Shown piece after piece: positions 36,052 through 44,100 of a stretch of 64,000 nt of DNA (the stretch's first letter is position 1; each line of letters starts with the position of its first letter). The DNA lies in NCBI RefSeq assembly GCF_042661465.1, contig NZ_JBHSWE010000001.1:2604001-2668000 (forward strand). The letters run 5' to 3'. The notes under the pieces are model-generated. The model ran no database searches. It saw only the letters and a program-made list of their open reading frames with translations, and was not told the origin of the DNA. Position numbers and translations under genes: made by a program. The stretch is from Marinobacterium_A aestuariivivens. Lineage in GTDB: Bacteria > Pseudomonadota > Gammaproteobacteria > Pseudomonadales > Balneatricaceae.

Positions 36052-37152
36052 ATGTCGGACTTTCTTGTTGTTGGTGGTGGTGTGATCGGGATGCTGACAG
36101 CGCGCGAGCTCGCGCAGTCGGGGGCCACGGTGACGCTGGTGGAGCGCGGGCTCTGTGCCCGGGAGTCGACCTGGGCCGGAGGCGGGATCGTCTCGCCGCT
36201 GTATCCCTGGCGTTACAAAGAGCCGGTGACGCAGCTGGCGACCTGGTCGCAGACGAGTTATGTGCACCTGGCGCAGGATCTTCTGGAGGAGACCGGACTG
36301 GATCCGGAGCTGCGGCAGAAGGGCATGTTCATGGTTTCGGTCGACGACGCGGACCAGGCTCTGGCCTGGGCCGAGCGCTACCGTCGGCCGATGGAGCGCG
36401 TCGACGCCGATTTCCTCTATCGCAAGGAACCCCATCTCAAGCCCGGCCATCGCAGTGCGCTCTGGATGCCGGAGGTTGCCAGTATCCGCAATCCGAGGCT
36501 GGGGCAGGCGCTGCGTCGCAGTCTGGAGCTGAGCCCTCTTGTCGAACTGGTCGAGCATGCAGGCAATACCGAGCTGCTGGTCAGGGACGGGCGGGTGCAG
36601 GGCGTTCGGGCCGAAAAGGGCGAGTTCCGTGCTCCCCAGACGGTGCTGGCCGCCGGCGCCTGGACGGCCGAGCTGCTGGCGCCTCTGGGTGTCGAGTTGC
36701 CGGTCGAGCCTGTAAAGGGGCAGATGATGCTGTTCAGGGCGCCGGTTGGCCTCGTGAACCGGGTGGTGCTGCTGGACGGGCGTTATCTGATTCCGCGCAA
36801 CGATGGCCGGGTGCTGGTAGGCAGTACACTGGAACGGGTCGGTTTCGACAAGCAGACCACCGCGGAGGCCCGGGATTCGCTCTATCGCACCGCAATCGAT
36901 ATACTTCCGCGGCTGGCGGATTTTCCGGTCGAGCATCACTGGGCGGGGCTGCGTCCCGGGTCGCCCGAGGGCGTTCCCTATATCGGCGCGGTGCCGGGTA
37001 TCGAAAGCCTGCACGTCAATGCGGGGCAGTTCCGCAACGGCCTGGTACTGGCACCGGCCTCGACTCGCCTGATGGCCGACCTGCTGCTGGGCAGGCAGCC
37101 TATTATCGACCCGGCACCGTACGGACTTGCCGGCCGGTTGGCATCGAATTAA
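36052..37152 (+). CDS. thiO: Glycine oxidase ThiO
   Basis: FAD-dependent oxidase of the DAO family that makes iminoglycine for thiazole synthesis in thiamine biosynthesis. 366 residues. FAD loop DFLVVGGGVIGMLTARELA at the start, ESTWAGGGIVSPLYPWRY (about residues 38-55), and the C-terminal GLRPGSPEGVPYIGAVPG and RNGLVLAPAS. In Pseudomonas aeruginosa thiO also borders the minor-pilin cluster. nadE follows by 18 bases. Confidence 0.93.
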   Translation: MSDFLVVGGGVIGMLTARELAQSGATVTLVERGLCARESTWAGGGIVSPLYPWRYKEPVTQLATWSQTSYVHLAQDLLEETGLDPELRQKGMFMVSVDDADQALAWAERYRRPMERVDADFLYRKEPHLKPGHRSALWMPEVASIRNPRLGQALRRSLELSPLVELVEHAGNTELLVRDGRVQGVRAEKGEFRAPQTVLAAGAWTAELLAPLGVELPVEPVKGQMMLFRAPVGLVNRVVLLDGRYLIPRNDGRVLVGSTLERVGFDKQTTAEARDSLYRTAIDILPRLADFPVEHHWAGLRPGSPEGVPYIGAVPGIESLHVNAGQFRNGLVLAPASTRLMADLLLGRQPIIDPAPYGLAGRLASN

Positions 37153-37170
37153 CAAGAGCTATTCGCATCG

Positions 37171-38802
37171 ATGAGTACTTCTATTCGGGTCCTGATGGCC
37201 CAGATCAATACCCTGGTGGGCGATATCCCGGGCAATACCCAGCGCGTGATCGATATCGCCCTCGAAGCCCGCAACCGCCATCGTGCCGATGCGGTATTGT
37301 TTCCCGAACTGACGCTGTCCGGCTATCCGCCGGAGGACCTGCTGCTGCGCCCGAGCATCCGTAACCGTATCGAGGCGGCGATCGAGCGTATCTGCAGGGA
37401 GGTGCGGGATATCCATGTGGTGGTCGGTTATCCGCGTTTTCGCGACGGTGGCCTCTACAACATGGCCGGGGTGATCTACAACGGCGAAGTAATCGCCGAA
37501 TATGCCAAGCAGTGTCTGCCGAACTACCAGGTGTTCGACGAGATGCGCTATTTCGTTGCCGGCAACAAGCCCTGCGTGTTCGACCTCAAGGGCGTGCCGG
37601 TGGCGCTGACCGTCTGCGAAGATCTCTGGCACAGCGGCCCCGCGCTGCAGGTGGCGGAGCAGAAGGCCCGGCTGATGCTGAATCTCAATGCCTCGCCCTT
37701 CCATATCGACAAGTCCCGCCAGCGCCTGCAACTGCTGAGCGAGCGGGCCCGTCAGGCCAACTGTCCGATCCTGTATCTTAACCAGATCGGCGGCCAGGAC
37801 GAGCTGATCTTCGACGGCGGTTCCAAGGTCATCGCCGCCGACGGTACCCATGTTTTCCAGGGACGTTTCTTCGAGGAGGACTTCTACCTTGTCGACTATC
37901 AGGACGAGGACCAGCTTCTGAGCGTACCGGGCGAAGACTTCACGCCTTTCCCATCGGTGGAGCAGAGCACCTACGAAGCCCTGGTGCTCGGGGTGCGGGA
38001 TTACGTCAACAAGAATGGTTTCAAGGGCGTGGTGCTGGGCCTGTCCGGCGGCATCGACTCGGCCGTGACGCTGGCGGTGGCGGTCGATGCCCTTGGGCCC
38101 GAACGGGTCGAGGCGGTGATGATGCCGTTCCGCTATACCTCCTCGATGAGTCTGGAAGACGCGGAGGCCGAAGCCAATACCCTGGGTGTACGCTACGGCG
38201 TGATCTCGATCGAGCCGATGTTCGAAGCCTTCATGACGCAGCTGAGCGACGAGTTCGCCGGCATGGCGAAGGATACCACCGAGGAAAACCTTCAGGCGCG
38301 CTGCCGCGGCGTGCTGCTGATGGCGATCTCGAACAAGAAGGGCTATCTGGTGCTGACCACCGGCAACAAGAGCGAGATGGCGGTGGGCTACTCGACGCTC
38401 TATGGCGACATGGCCGGCGGCTTCGACGTGCTCAAGGACGTGCCCAAGACACTGGTCTACCGCATTGCCGAGTACCGCAACAGCCTGTCGCCGGCGATTC
38501 CGCAGAGGGTTATCGATCGGCCGCCGTCTGCGGAGCTGGCGCCGGACCAGACGGATCAGGACAGTCTGCCGGATTACGATGTGCTGGACCGGATCCTCGA
38601 ACTCTATATCGAGCGTGATTACAGCGCCCACGCCATCATCGCCGAGGGCTTCGACGAGGCGGTGGTGAACCGCGTGATCCGGCTGGTGGATATCAACGAG
38701 TACAAGCGTCGCCAGGCGCCGGTGGGCGTACGCATCACCCAGCGTGGCTTCGGGCGTGACCGCCGTTACCCGATCACCTCCGGCTGGAAGGCAGGGGACT
38801 GA
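37171..38802 (+). CDS. nadE: Glutamine-dependent NAD+ synthetase
   Basis: Amidates deamido-NAD+ to NAD+. 543 residues. The N-terminal nitrilase-like glutaminase domain has Glu in FPELTLSGYPPEDLL, Lys in YAKQCLPNYQVFDE and the nucleophile in LTVCEDLWHSG. The C-terminal synthetase has the PP-loop VLGLSGGIDSAVTLAVA (about residues 290-306) and LTTGNKSEMAVGYSTLYGD. An intergenic repeat and a perfect terminator follow. Confidence 0.96.
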   Translation: MSTSIRVLMAQINTLVGDIPGNTQRVIDIALEARNRHRADAVLFPELTLSGYPPEDLLLRPSIRNRIEAAIERICREVRDIHVVVGYPRFRDGGLYNMAGVIYNGEVIAEYAKQCLPNYQVFDEMRYFVAGNKPCVFDLKGVPVALTVCEDLWHSGPALQVAEQKARLMLNLNASPFHIDKSRQRLQLLSERARQANCPILYLNQIGGQDELIFDGGSKVIAADGTHVFQGRFFEEDFYLVDYQDEDQLLSVPGEDFTPFPSVEQSTYEALVLGVRDYVNKNGFKGVVLGLSGGIDSAVTLAVAVDALGPERVEAVMMPFRYTSSMSLEDAEAEANTLGVRYGVISIEPMFEAFMTQLSDEFAGMAKDTTEENLQARCRGVLLMAISNKKGYLVLTTGNKSEMAVGYSTLYGDMAGGFDVLKDVPKTLVYRIAEYRNSLSPAIPQRVIDRPPSAELAPDQTDQDSLPDYDVLDRILELYIERDYSAHAIIAEGFDEAVVNRVIRLVDINEYKRRQAPVGVRITQRGFGRDRRYPITSGWKAGD

Positions 38803-38902
38803 CGTAGGTTGGAATGATGCCCCGCAGGGGCGAATTCCGACAGGGAGTTGGCACGCTGCTTCGAGAGGCCCCGGAATTCGTTGCACTCATTCCAGGCTAC
38901 GG
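38803..38902. repeat. Intergenic repeat pair (CGTAGGTTGGAATGATGCCC ... CATTCCAGGCTACG)
   Basis: CGTAGGTTGGAATGATGCCC followed by GCAGGGGCGAATTCC starts immediately after the nadE stop, and GGAATTCGTTGCACTCATTC, then CAGGCTACG, ends it. A variant of the same family with GTTGGAATG instead of GGTGGAATG; the left arm matches the right arm of the 50000 element. Confidence 0.7.
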
Positions 38903-38911
38903 CCAAACGTC

Positions 38912-38932
38912 GGTGACGCGTTACGCGTGACA
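38912..38932. repeat. Short GGTGACGCGTTACGCGTGAC motif
   Basis: Between the intergenic repeat and the nadE terminator; the same word type as at 16658 and 21090, and a degenerate version at 39012. Confidence 0.5.
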
Positions 38933-38965
38933 GTCGAACTCCGGCTTCGAACTTCTACCCATAAC

Positions 38966-38993
38966 AAAAGAGGCGCCTGATGGCGCCTCTTTT
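38966..38993. terminator. Bidirectional terminator between nadE and bamD
   Basis: A perfect 12-bp stem, AAAAGAGGCGCC and its complement, around TGAT. The A and T runs at the ends let it act in both directions for the convergent genes. Confidence 0.9.
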
Positions 38994-39038
38994 GTTTGGA
39001 ATGTTATAAGAAATGCGTGACGGGTCAGGCGTAGCGCC

Positions 39039-39884
39039 TCACTCTGCCGGCGGTGCCGGCACTTCATCATCGTCACCGCCGAGCAGACCGAAGGTGGCGG
39101 TTTCGAGCAGCGATTTCTCGCGCTCGCGACTCGTGGTGTATTCGAAGTCCGGGAAGTTGGTCTGCAGCACCTGTTTGGCCTTGTCGGCCTGTTCGCTCAT
39201 GCCAAGTTCGGTATAGGCATCGGCCATGATCGCGAGGGCGGTCGGGACGGCCGGGGTTTCCTGCAGGTTCTCGACCACATAACGGCCCCGGTTCGCCGCT
39301 GCCACCCAGGCGCCGCGCTTCATGTAGTAGTTGGCGACATGGACCTCATACTGGGCCAGACGGTTCTTCAGATACTGCATGCGCTTGAGGGCATCGGGGG
39401 CGTACCGGCTCTCGGGATAGCGGTTGACCAGGGTCGAGAAGCTTTCGAAGGACTCCAGGGCGGCGCCCGGATCGCGCTTGCTCTCGTCGATCGGGAAGAA
39501 ACGTGCGATCAGGGAGCGGTCCTCCTCGAACGAGGTCAGCCCCTTGAGGTAATAGGCGTAGTCGATGTTCTCGTGATTCGGATGCAGACGGATGAAGCGG
39601 TCCGCCGCGGCACGGGCCGCTTCCGGCTCGTAATTCTTGAAGTAGGCGAAGATCAGTTCGAGCTGGGCCTGCTCGGAGAAGCGTCCGAACGGATAACGTG
39701 CCTCCAGCAGCTGCAGCTTCTCGACCGCCAGGCTGTAGCTGCCGGCGTCCAGCGCTTCCAGCGCCTCGGAATAGAGCTGCTGCTCAGGGATATCCGGCTC
39801 CTCCTCCTTCTCGCCGCCGAAAAAGGTACAGGCGGACATCAGAGAGATCAGGGTCAGGATGCCGATGACTTTGACAAAACGCAT
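39039..39884 (-). CDS. bamD: Outer membrane assembly lipoprotein BamD
   Basis: Essential periplasmic lipoprotein of the BAM complex that folds outer-membrane proteins. 281 residues. N-terminal lipoprotein signal with lipobox LMSAC (Cys19), then five TPR-like helices: LYSEALEALDAGSYSLAVEK, YPFGRFSEQAQLELIFAYF, ADRFIRLHPNHENIDYAYY, NRYPESRYAPDALKRM. ATG 39884 is divergent from rluD, the usual pairing in gammaproteobacteria. Confidence 0.96.
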   Translation of the reverse strand: MRFVKVIGILTLISLMSACTFFGGEKEEEPDIPEQQLYSEALEALDAGSYSLAVEKLQLLEARYPFGRFSEQAQLELIFAYFKNYEPEAARAAADRFIRLHPNHENIDYAYYLKGLTSFEEDRSLIARFFPIDESKRDPGAALESFESFSTLVNRYPESRYAPDALKRMQYLKNRLAQYEVHVANYYMKRGAWVAAANRGRYVVENLQETPAVPTALAIMADAYTELGMSEQADKAKQVLQTNFPDFEYTTSREREKSLLETATFGLLGGDDDEVPAPPAE

Positions 39885-40044
39885 GTTGATGAGTCCCGAT
39901 TGCCTACAGCGATACTTAAGTCCGTTCTCGGGAGAGGCTCCCTTGCCGGTTTCGGTTATACTGGGCGAGTTAATCCAAAAGTCCGGCTTATTTAAACACA
40001 ACCGGAACTCAAGCCAAAACATCCTGCTGAATAACATATCCCAG

Positions 40045-41031
40045 ATGTCAGAACAGAAACCTGAACAGGTTCAACTAGAGGCGCGCGTATCCGACGAGCT
40101 GGTCGGCAAACGACTGGACCAGGCGATCGCACAGCTGTTTCCCGATTACTCGCGCTCCCGTCTGCAGGGCTGGATCAAGGACGGTTGCGTCAGCGTCGAC
40201 GGCGATCAGAAGAGGCCGCGCGACAAGCTGCTGGGCGGCGAGCTGATTCGCATCGATGCGGAGCTCGAACGGATCGAGCACCACCAGGCCCAGGATATTC
40301 CGCTGGATATCATCTACGAGGACGACGATATCCTGGTGCTGAACAAGCCGGCGGGGCTGGTCGTGCATCCGGCCGCCGGTCATGCCGACGGCACCCTGCT
40401 CAATGCACTGCTGCACCACAGCCCGGAGATCGCCCAGGTCCCCAGGGCCGGTATCGTGCACCGGCTTGATATGGAAACCACCGGTCTGATGGTGGTGGCC
40501 AAGACTATCCAGGCCCAGACCGAACTGGTGTCCCAGCTGCAGGAGCGCTCGATGGGGCGTGAATACGAGGCGGTGGTGCAGGGCGTGATGACCGGTGGCG
40601 GCGTGGTCGACGAGCAGATGGGGCGTCACAGTCGCAACCGGCAGAAAATGGCGGTGGTGGCCCATGGCGGCAAGCCTGCCGTGACCCACTACCGGCTGCT
40701 CGAGAAATTCCGCGCCCACACCCATATCCGCCTGAAGCTCGAAACCGGCCGCACCCACCAGATCCGGGTTCACATGGCCCATATCAACTACCCGCTGGTG
40801 GGCGATCCGCTCTACGGCGGCCGTTCCCGGCTGCCCAAGGGCGTCAGCGAGGGGCTGATCCGGGTGCTGCGGGATTTCCGGCGCCAGGCGCTGCATGCCA
40901 AGAAACTGGAGCTCTGGCATCCGACGACCGGCGAACTGATGTCTTGGGAGATCGATCTGCCCGCGGACATGCAGCAACTGCTCGAGGCGCTGCGGCGGGA
41001 CCTGCGCAGGGGTGAAGAGGTATGGGACTGA
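40045..41031 (+). CDS. rluD: 23S rRNA pseudouridine synthase RluD
   Basis: Forms pseudouridines 1911, 1915 and 1917 of 23S rRNA. 328 residues. N-terminal S4 domain (GKRLDQAIAQLFPDYSRSRL) and RluA-type catalytic domain with GIVHRLDMETTGLMVVAKT (catalytic Asp, about residue 145) and ETGRTHQIRVHMAHINYPLVG. ATG 40045 lacks a strong ribosome site. The pgeF start lies ten bases inside its end. Confidence 0.96.
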   Translation: MSEQKPEQVQLEARVSDELVGKRLDQAIAQLFPDYSRSRLQGWIKDGCVSVDGDQKRPRDKLLGGELIRIDAELERIEHHQAQDIPLDIIYEDDDILVLNKPAGLVVHPAAGHADGTLLNALLHHSPEIAQVPRAGIVHRLDMETTGLMVVAKTIQAQTELVSQLQERSMGREYEAVVQGVMTGGGVVDEQMGRHSRNRQKMAVVAHGGKPAVTHYRLLEKFRAHTHIRLKLETGRTHQIRVHMAHINYPLVGDPLYGGRSRLPKGVSEGLIRVLRDFRRQALHAKKLELWHPTTGELMSWEIDLPADMQQLLEALRRDLRRGEEVWD

Positions 41032-41747
41032 TCCTCCCGGAATGGCCGGTACCGGCGCGGGTGCGGGCCTGTGTCAGCACCCGTTCGGGCGGTGTCAGCG
41101 AAGGCGTGTTTCAGGGGCTCAACCTGGGCGACCATGTCGGTGACGATCCGGCAGCGGTGGCCGAGAACCGCCGCCGGCTGCTCGAGGCGCTGGGGCTGGA
41201 GCGCCCGGCCCAGTGGCTGAAGCAGGTACATGGCACCGCCGTGGCCGAGGCCCGGGACGACGGCCGGGTGCGCGAAGCCGATGCCTGCTGGAGCGACCGG
41301 CCGGGGCTGGCCTGTATCGTGATGACGGCGGACTGCCTGCCGGTGTTCTTCAGCGACGGCGAGCGGGTGGCGGTGGCCCATGCCGGCTGGCGCGGACTGG
41401 TGGCCGGCGTGCTGGACAATACCCTGGCGGTCTTCGAGGACCCGTCCCGGGTGCACTGCTGGCTCGGTCCTGCGATCGGCCCCGGCGCCTTCGAGGTTGG
41501 CGACGAGGTACGGGCGCAGTTCTGTGCCGCCCAGCCCGGGGCCGCCGATGCGTTTGTCCCCCGCGACGGCCATCCCGGCAAGTGGTTCGCCGATCTCTCT
41601 CGACTGGCCCGTCAGCGTTTGCAGGCCGCCGGTGTCGCCTCGGCCGGCGGCGGCGAACTTTGCACCTTCAGCGATGCCGAACGCTTCTATTCCTATCGCC
41701 GCGACGGCGAAACCGGCCGCATGGCCAGCATCATCTGGCTGGCGTAG
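41022..41747 (+). CDS. pgeF: Peptidoglycan editing factor PgeF (YfiH, laccase-domain)
   Basis: Multicopper-oxidase-like protein of 241 residues that prevents mis-incorporation in peptidoglycan and has purine nucleoside phosphorylase-like activity in relatives. Marks: TRSGGVSEGVFQGLNLGDHV near residue 20, HGTAVAE, VMTADCLPVFFSDG (Cys ligand, about 105) and HAGWRGLVAGVLDNTL (His ligand). Its stop TAG is inside the first arm of an intergenic repeat. It overlaps rluD. Confidence 0.93.
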   Translation: MGLILPEWPVPARVRACVSTRSGGVSEGVFQGLNLGDHVGDDPAAVAENRRRLLEALGLERPAQWLKQVHGTAVAEARDDGRVREADACWSDRPGLACIVMTADCLPVFFSDGERVAVAHAGWRGLVAGVLDNTLAVFEDPSRVHCWLGPAIGPGAFEVGDEVRAQFCAAQPGAADAFVPRDGHPGKWFADLSRLARQRLQAAGVASAGGGELCTFSDAERFYSYRRDGETGRMASIIWLA

Positions 41748-41916
41748 GGTGGAATGAGCCTGCGAATTCCACCGGGTGGCGTTCCACCGGGTGGCGTTCC
41801 ACCGGGGGCGTTCCACCGGGGGGATCGGTCAGCAACGGGGTCTGTCGAAAGGAGCCGCGGAGTAGCCGGTAAGCGCCGGTGGAATTCGCGCCTGCGGCAC
41901 TCATTCCACCCTACTC
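41743..41916. repeat. Intergenic repeat pair with an internal 15-bp tandem repeat
   Basis: GTAGGGTGGAATGAGCCTGC starts inside the last codons of pgeF and faces GGAATTCGCGCCTGCGGCAC and CATTCCACCCTAC at the right end. Inside, TTCCACCGGGTGGCG is repeated about three and a half times (41767-41826) with the last copies degenerate (CCACCGGGGGCG). Confidence 0.75.
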
Positions 41917-41977
41917 ACTGCTTACCAGCACCCGTCAGCCGTCAGCACTTGCCCGCGGGATTTTTTCGACCATTATA

Positions 41978-41993
41978 CTGTATATATATACAG
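41978..41993 (+). promoter_or_regulatory. LexA box upstream of imuA
   Basis: CTGTATATATATACAG, a perfect match to CTGT-N8-ACAG, 17 bases before the imuA start. It would place imuA-imuB-dnaE2 under SOS repression. Confidence 0.93.
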
Positions 41994-42010
41994 TATATCG
42001 GAGGCGGGCG

Positions 42011-42687
42011 ATGGAACTGGATCGGTTACTGCAGCAGGGCGCGGTCTGGCGCGGGCGTGAAATCGCGAACGAGGCATCCGTGGCGACGCTGTCCACGGGT
42101 CATGCGCAGCTTGATCAGTGGCTCCCGGGGGCGGCTGGCAGGCGGGCAACCTGGTGGAAGTGCTCTACGATACCGAGGGCTGCGGCGAGCTGCGGCTGCT
42201 GCTGCCGCTGTTGGCACAGGCCCCGGCCGACCGCTGGGTGCTCTGGGTCGATCCCCCCATATTCCCTATGCGCCGGCGCTCAAGGCGGCCGGCGTTTCGC
42301 TCGAGCGGCTGCTGCTGGTACGCAGCAACAGCCGCCGCGACCGTCTCTGGTGTATCGAGCAGGCGCTGAAAAGCGGCTGCTGCGCCGCTGTGCTGGGCTG
42401 GCTTCCGGGTGCGCAAAGCAGGGCGCTGCGCCGTCTGCAGCTGGCCGCCGCCGAGGGGGCGGGCTGGGATTTATTTTCCGCCCCACGGGCTGCCGCGATC
42501 AGAGCTCGCCGGCTCCCTATCGCCTCCTGCTCGAGCCCGAGCAGGAGGCGGCCTCGGTCGGACTGTCGCTGCTCAAACGCAAGGGGGCTGGCCGCTGCCG
42601 CGTCGTGTGCTGTCGCTGGGGGAACGCAGGCCCGGGGCGCGTCCCGCCTCCAGACCGCGACTGCAGCTGGTCAGTGGGCATGGATGA
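42011..42687 (+). CDS. imuA: ImuA, SOS mutagenesis accessory protein (four apparent frameshifts)
   Basis: RecA-fold-like partner of ImuB and DnaE2 (also called SulA2). Begins MELDRLLQQGAVWRGREI. Four single-base additions, in runs at 42127-42131, 42253-42258, 42461-42463 and 42583-42587, give a continuous protein: LDQWLPGGGWQAGNLVEVL, LWVDPPHIPYAPALKAAG, AAAEGAGLGFIFRPTGCRD, and LLKRKGGWPLPRRVLSLGER, ending LQLVSGHG at 42687. Total 226 residues, normal. The density of breaks is the highest in the window; error is still the simplest reading, but true decay of this non-essential gene cannot be excluded. Its stop overlaps the imuB start (ATGA). Confidence 0.85.
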
Positions 42688-44095
42688 ACGGGCTCTGGCT
42701 GTACCTGCATTTCCCGCTGCTGCCGCTGGAGATGCTCTGCGGCGGTGACCGCCCTGTGCCGGCGGCGCTGCTCGATGACCGCGGCGCCCGGGTACGCCTC
42801 TGCAACGCGCCGGCCCGGGAACAGGGTGTCCGGCACGGCATGGCCGTGGCAACGGCCCTCAGCCTGGTGCCGGAGCTGCAACTGGTGACGCCCTGTCCGG
42901 TACAGGAGCCGCTGCAGCTGGAGGGGCTGGCGCTCTGGAGCGGGCGCTTCAGCGCCCGGGTCAGTCTGCAACCGCCCGCCGGCCTGCTGCTGGAGATCGC
43001 TTCGATGCTGCACTACTTCAAGGGCCTGGAGGCCCTCTGGCAGGAGCTGCAGGCGCAACTGGGGCAGCTGCAACTGAGCGCACTCAGCGCCACCGGCCAT
43101 ACCCCGCTGGCGGCGCGACTGCTGGCTCTGGACGGCGGCTTCTGTGCGGCCGATGCGGCGGCGCATCTCGGGCGTCTCGAACAGCTGCCGACCGCGCGAC
43201 TCGAACTCGAAACGAAGCAGCTCGAGCGGCTGCAGGGGCTGGGCCTGCAGCGGCTCGGCCAGTTGCTGGCGTTGCCCGGACAGGAGCTGGCGCACCGGCT
43301 GGGCCCGGAACTGACCGCCTATCTCGATCGGCTGACCGGGCGCCGTCCCGATCCGCCGCGTTACTTCGAGCCGCCCGAGCACTTTCGTTCGGAGCTGCCA
43401 TTGCCTTTCGAGGTCGAACAGACCCAGGCGCTGCTGTTTCCGCTGCGCCGCCTGCTGGCGCAATTGGAAGGCTTTCTGCGGGCCCGGCACTGGCGGGCGC
43501 TGCGGCTGCGGCTGGAGCTGCTGCAGGCCGGGCGGCAGCAGGCGCTGTGGGTCGGTCATGCCGCCGGCGAGCAGTGCGCGGAGGCCTGGCTCGAACTGTG
43601 CCGGCTGCGCCTCGAGCGGCTGCAGCTGGAACAGCCGGTGACCGGGCTGCGCCTGGCCGCCACCGAGTTCAGGGACCTGGAGCGGGGACGGGAGGACCTG
43701 TTCAGCGAAGCGCCGCCCCAGGACTCGCCGGCGCAGCTGTTGAGCCGGTTGCAGATGCGCCTCGGGGACCGGGCGCTGTGCCGGCTCGAGCCCTGCGCCG
43801 ACTATCGTCCGGAGCGCAGCTGGCGGCCGGCCCCGCTGCAGGGGCTCTGGCGCCGCTGCCGGCACCGGCCAGCGAGCGCCCGGGCTGGCTGCTGGCGACG
43901 CCTGAGCCATTGCCCCCGGGGCGGGTGGGGACGACCATCGTGCTGCTGCAGGGGCCCGAGCGCATCGTCGGCGGCTGGTGGGATCAGCACCCGGTACGCC
44001 GCGACTACTATACCGGTCGCTGGCCCGATGGCCGGCTGGGCTGGCTCTATCGCGAGCCGGGCGGTGGCTGGTATCTGCACGGCTGGTTCGGGTAG
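42684..44095 (+). CDS. imuB: ImuB, Y-family polymerase-like protein (apparent frameshift)
   Basis: Catalytically inactive Y-family homologue that links DnaE2 to the beta clamp. Begins MNGLWLYLHFPLLPLEML and continues with EQGVRHGMAVATALSLVPEL and the palm/finger-like region to LTGRRPDPPRYFEPPEHF. The frame breaks after PAPLQG; one G added at 43841-43844 restores PLPAPASERPGWLLATPEPL and the end YREPGGGWYLHGWFG. Total 470 residues, normal. It lies between imuA (4-base overlap) and dnaE2 (five bases). Confidence 0.9.
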
Positions 44096-44100
44096 GCGCC

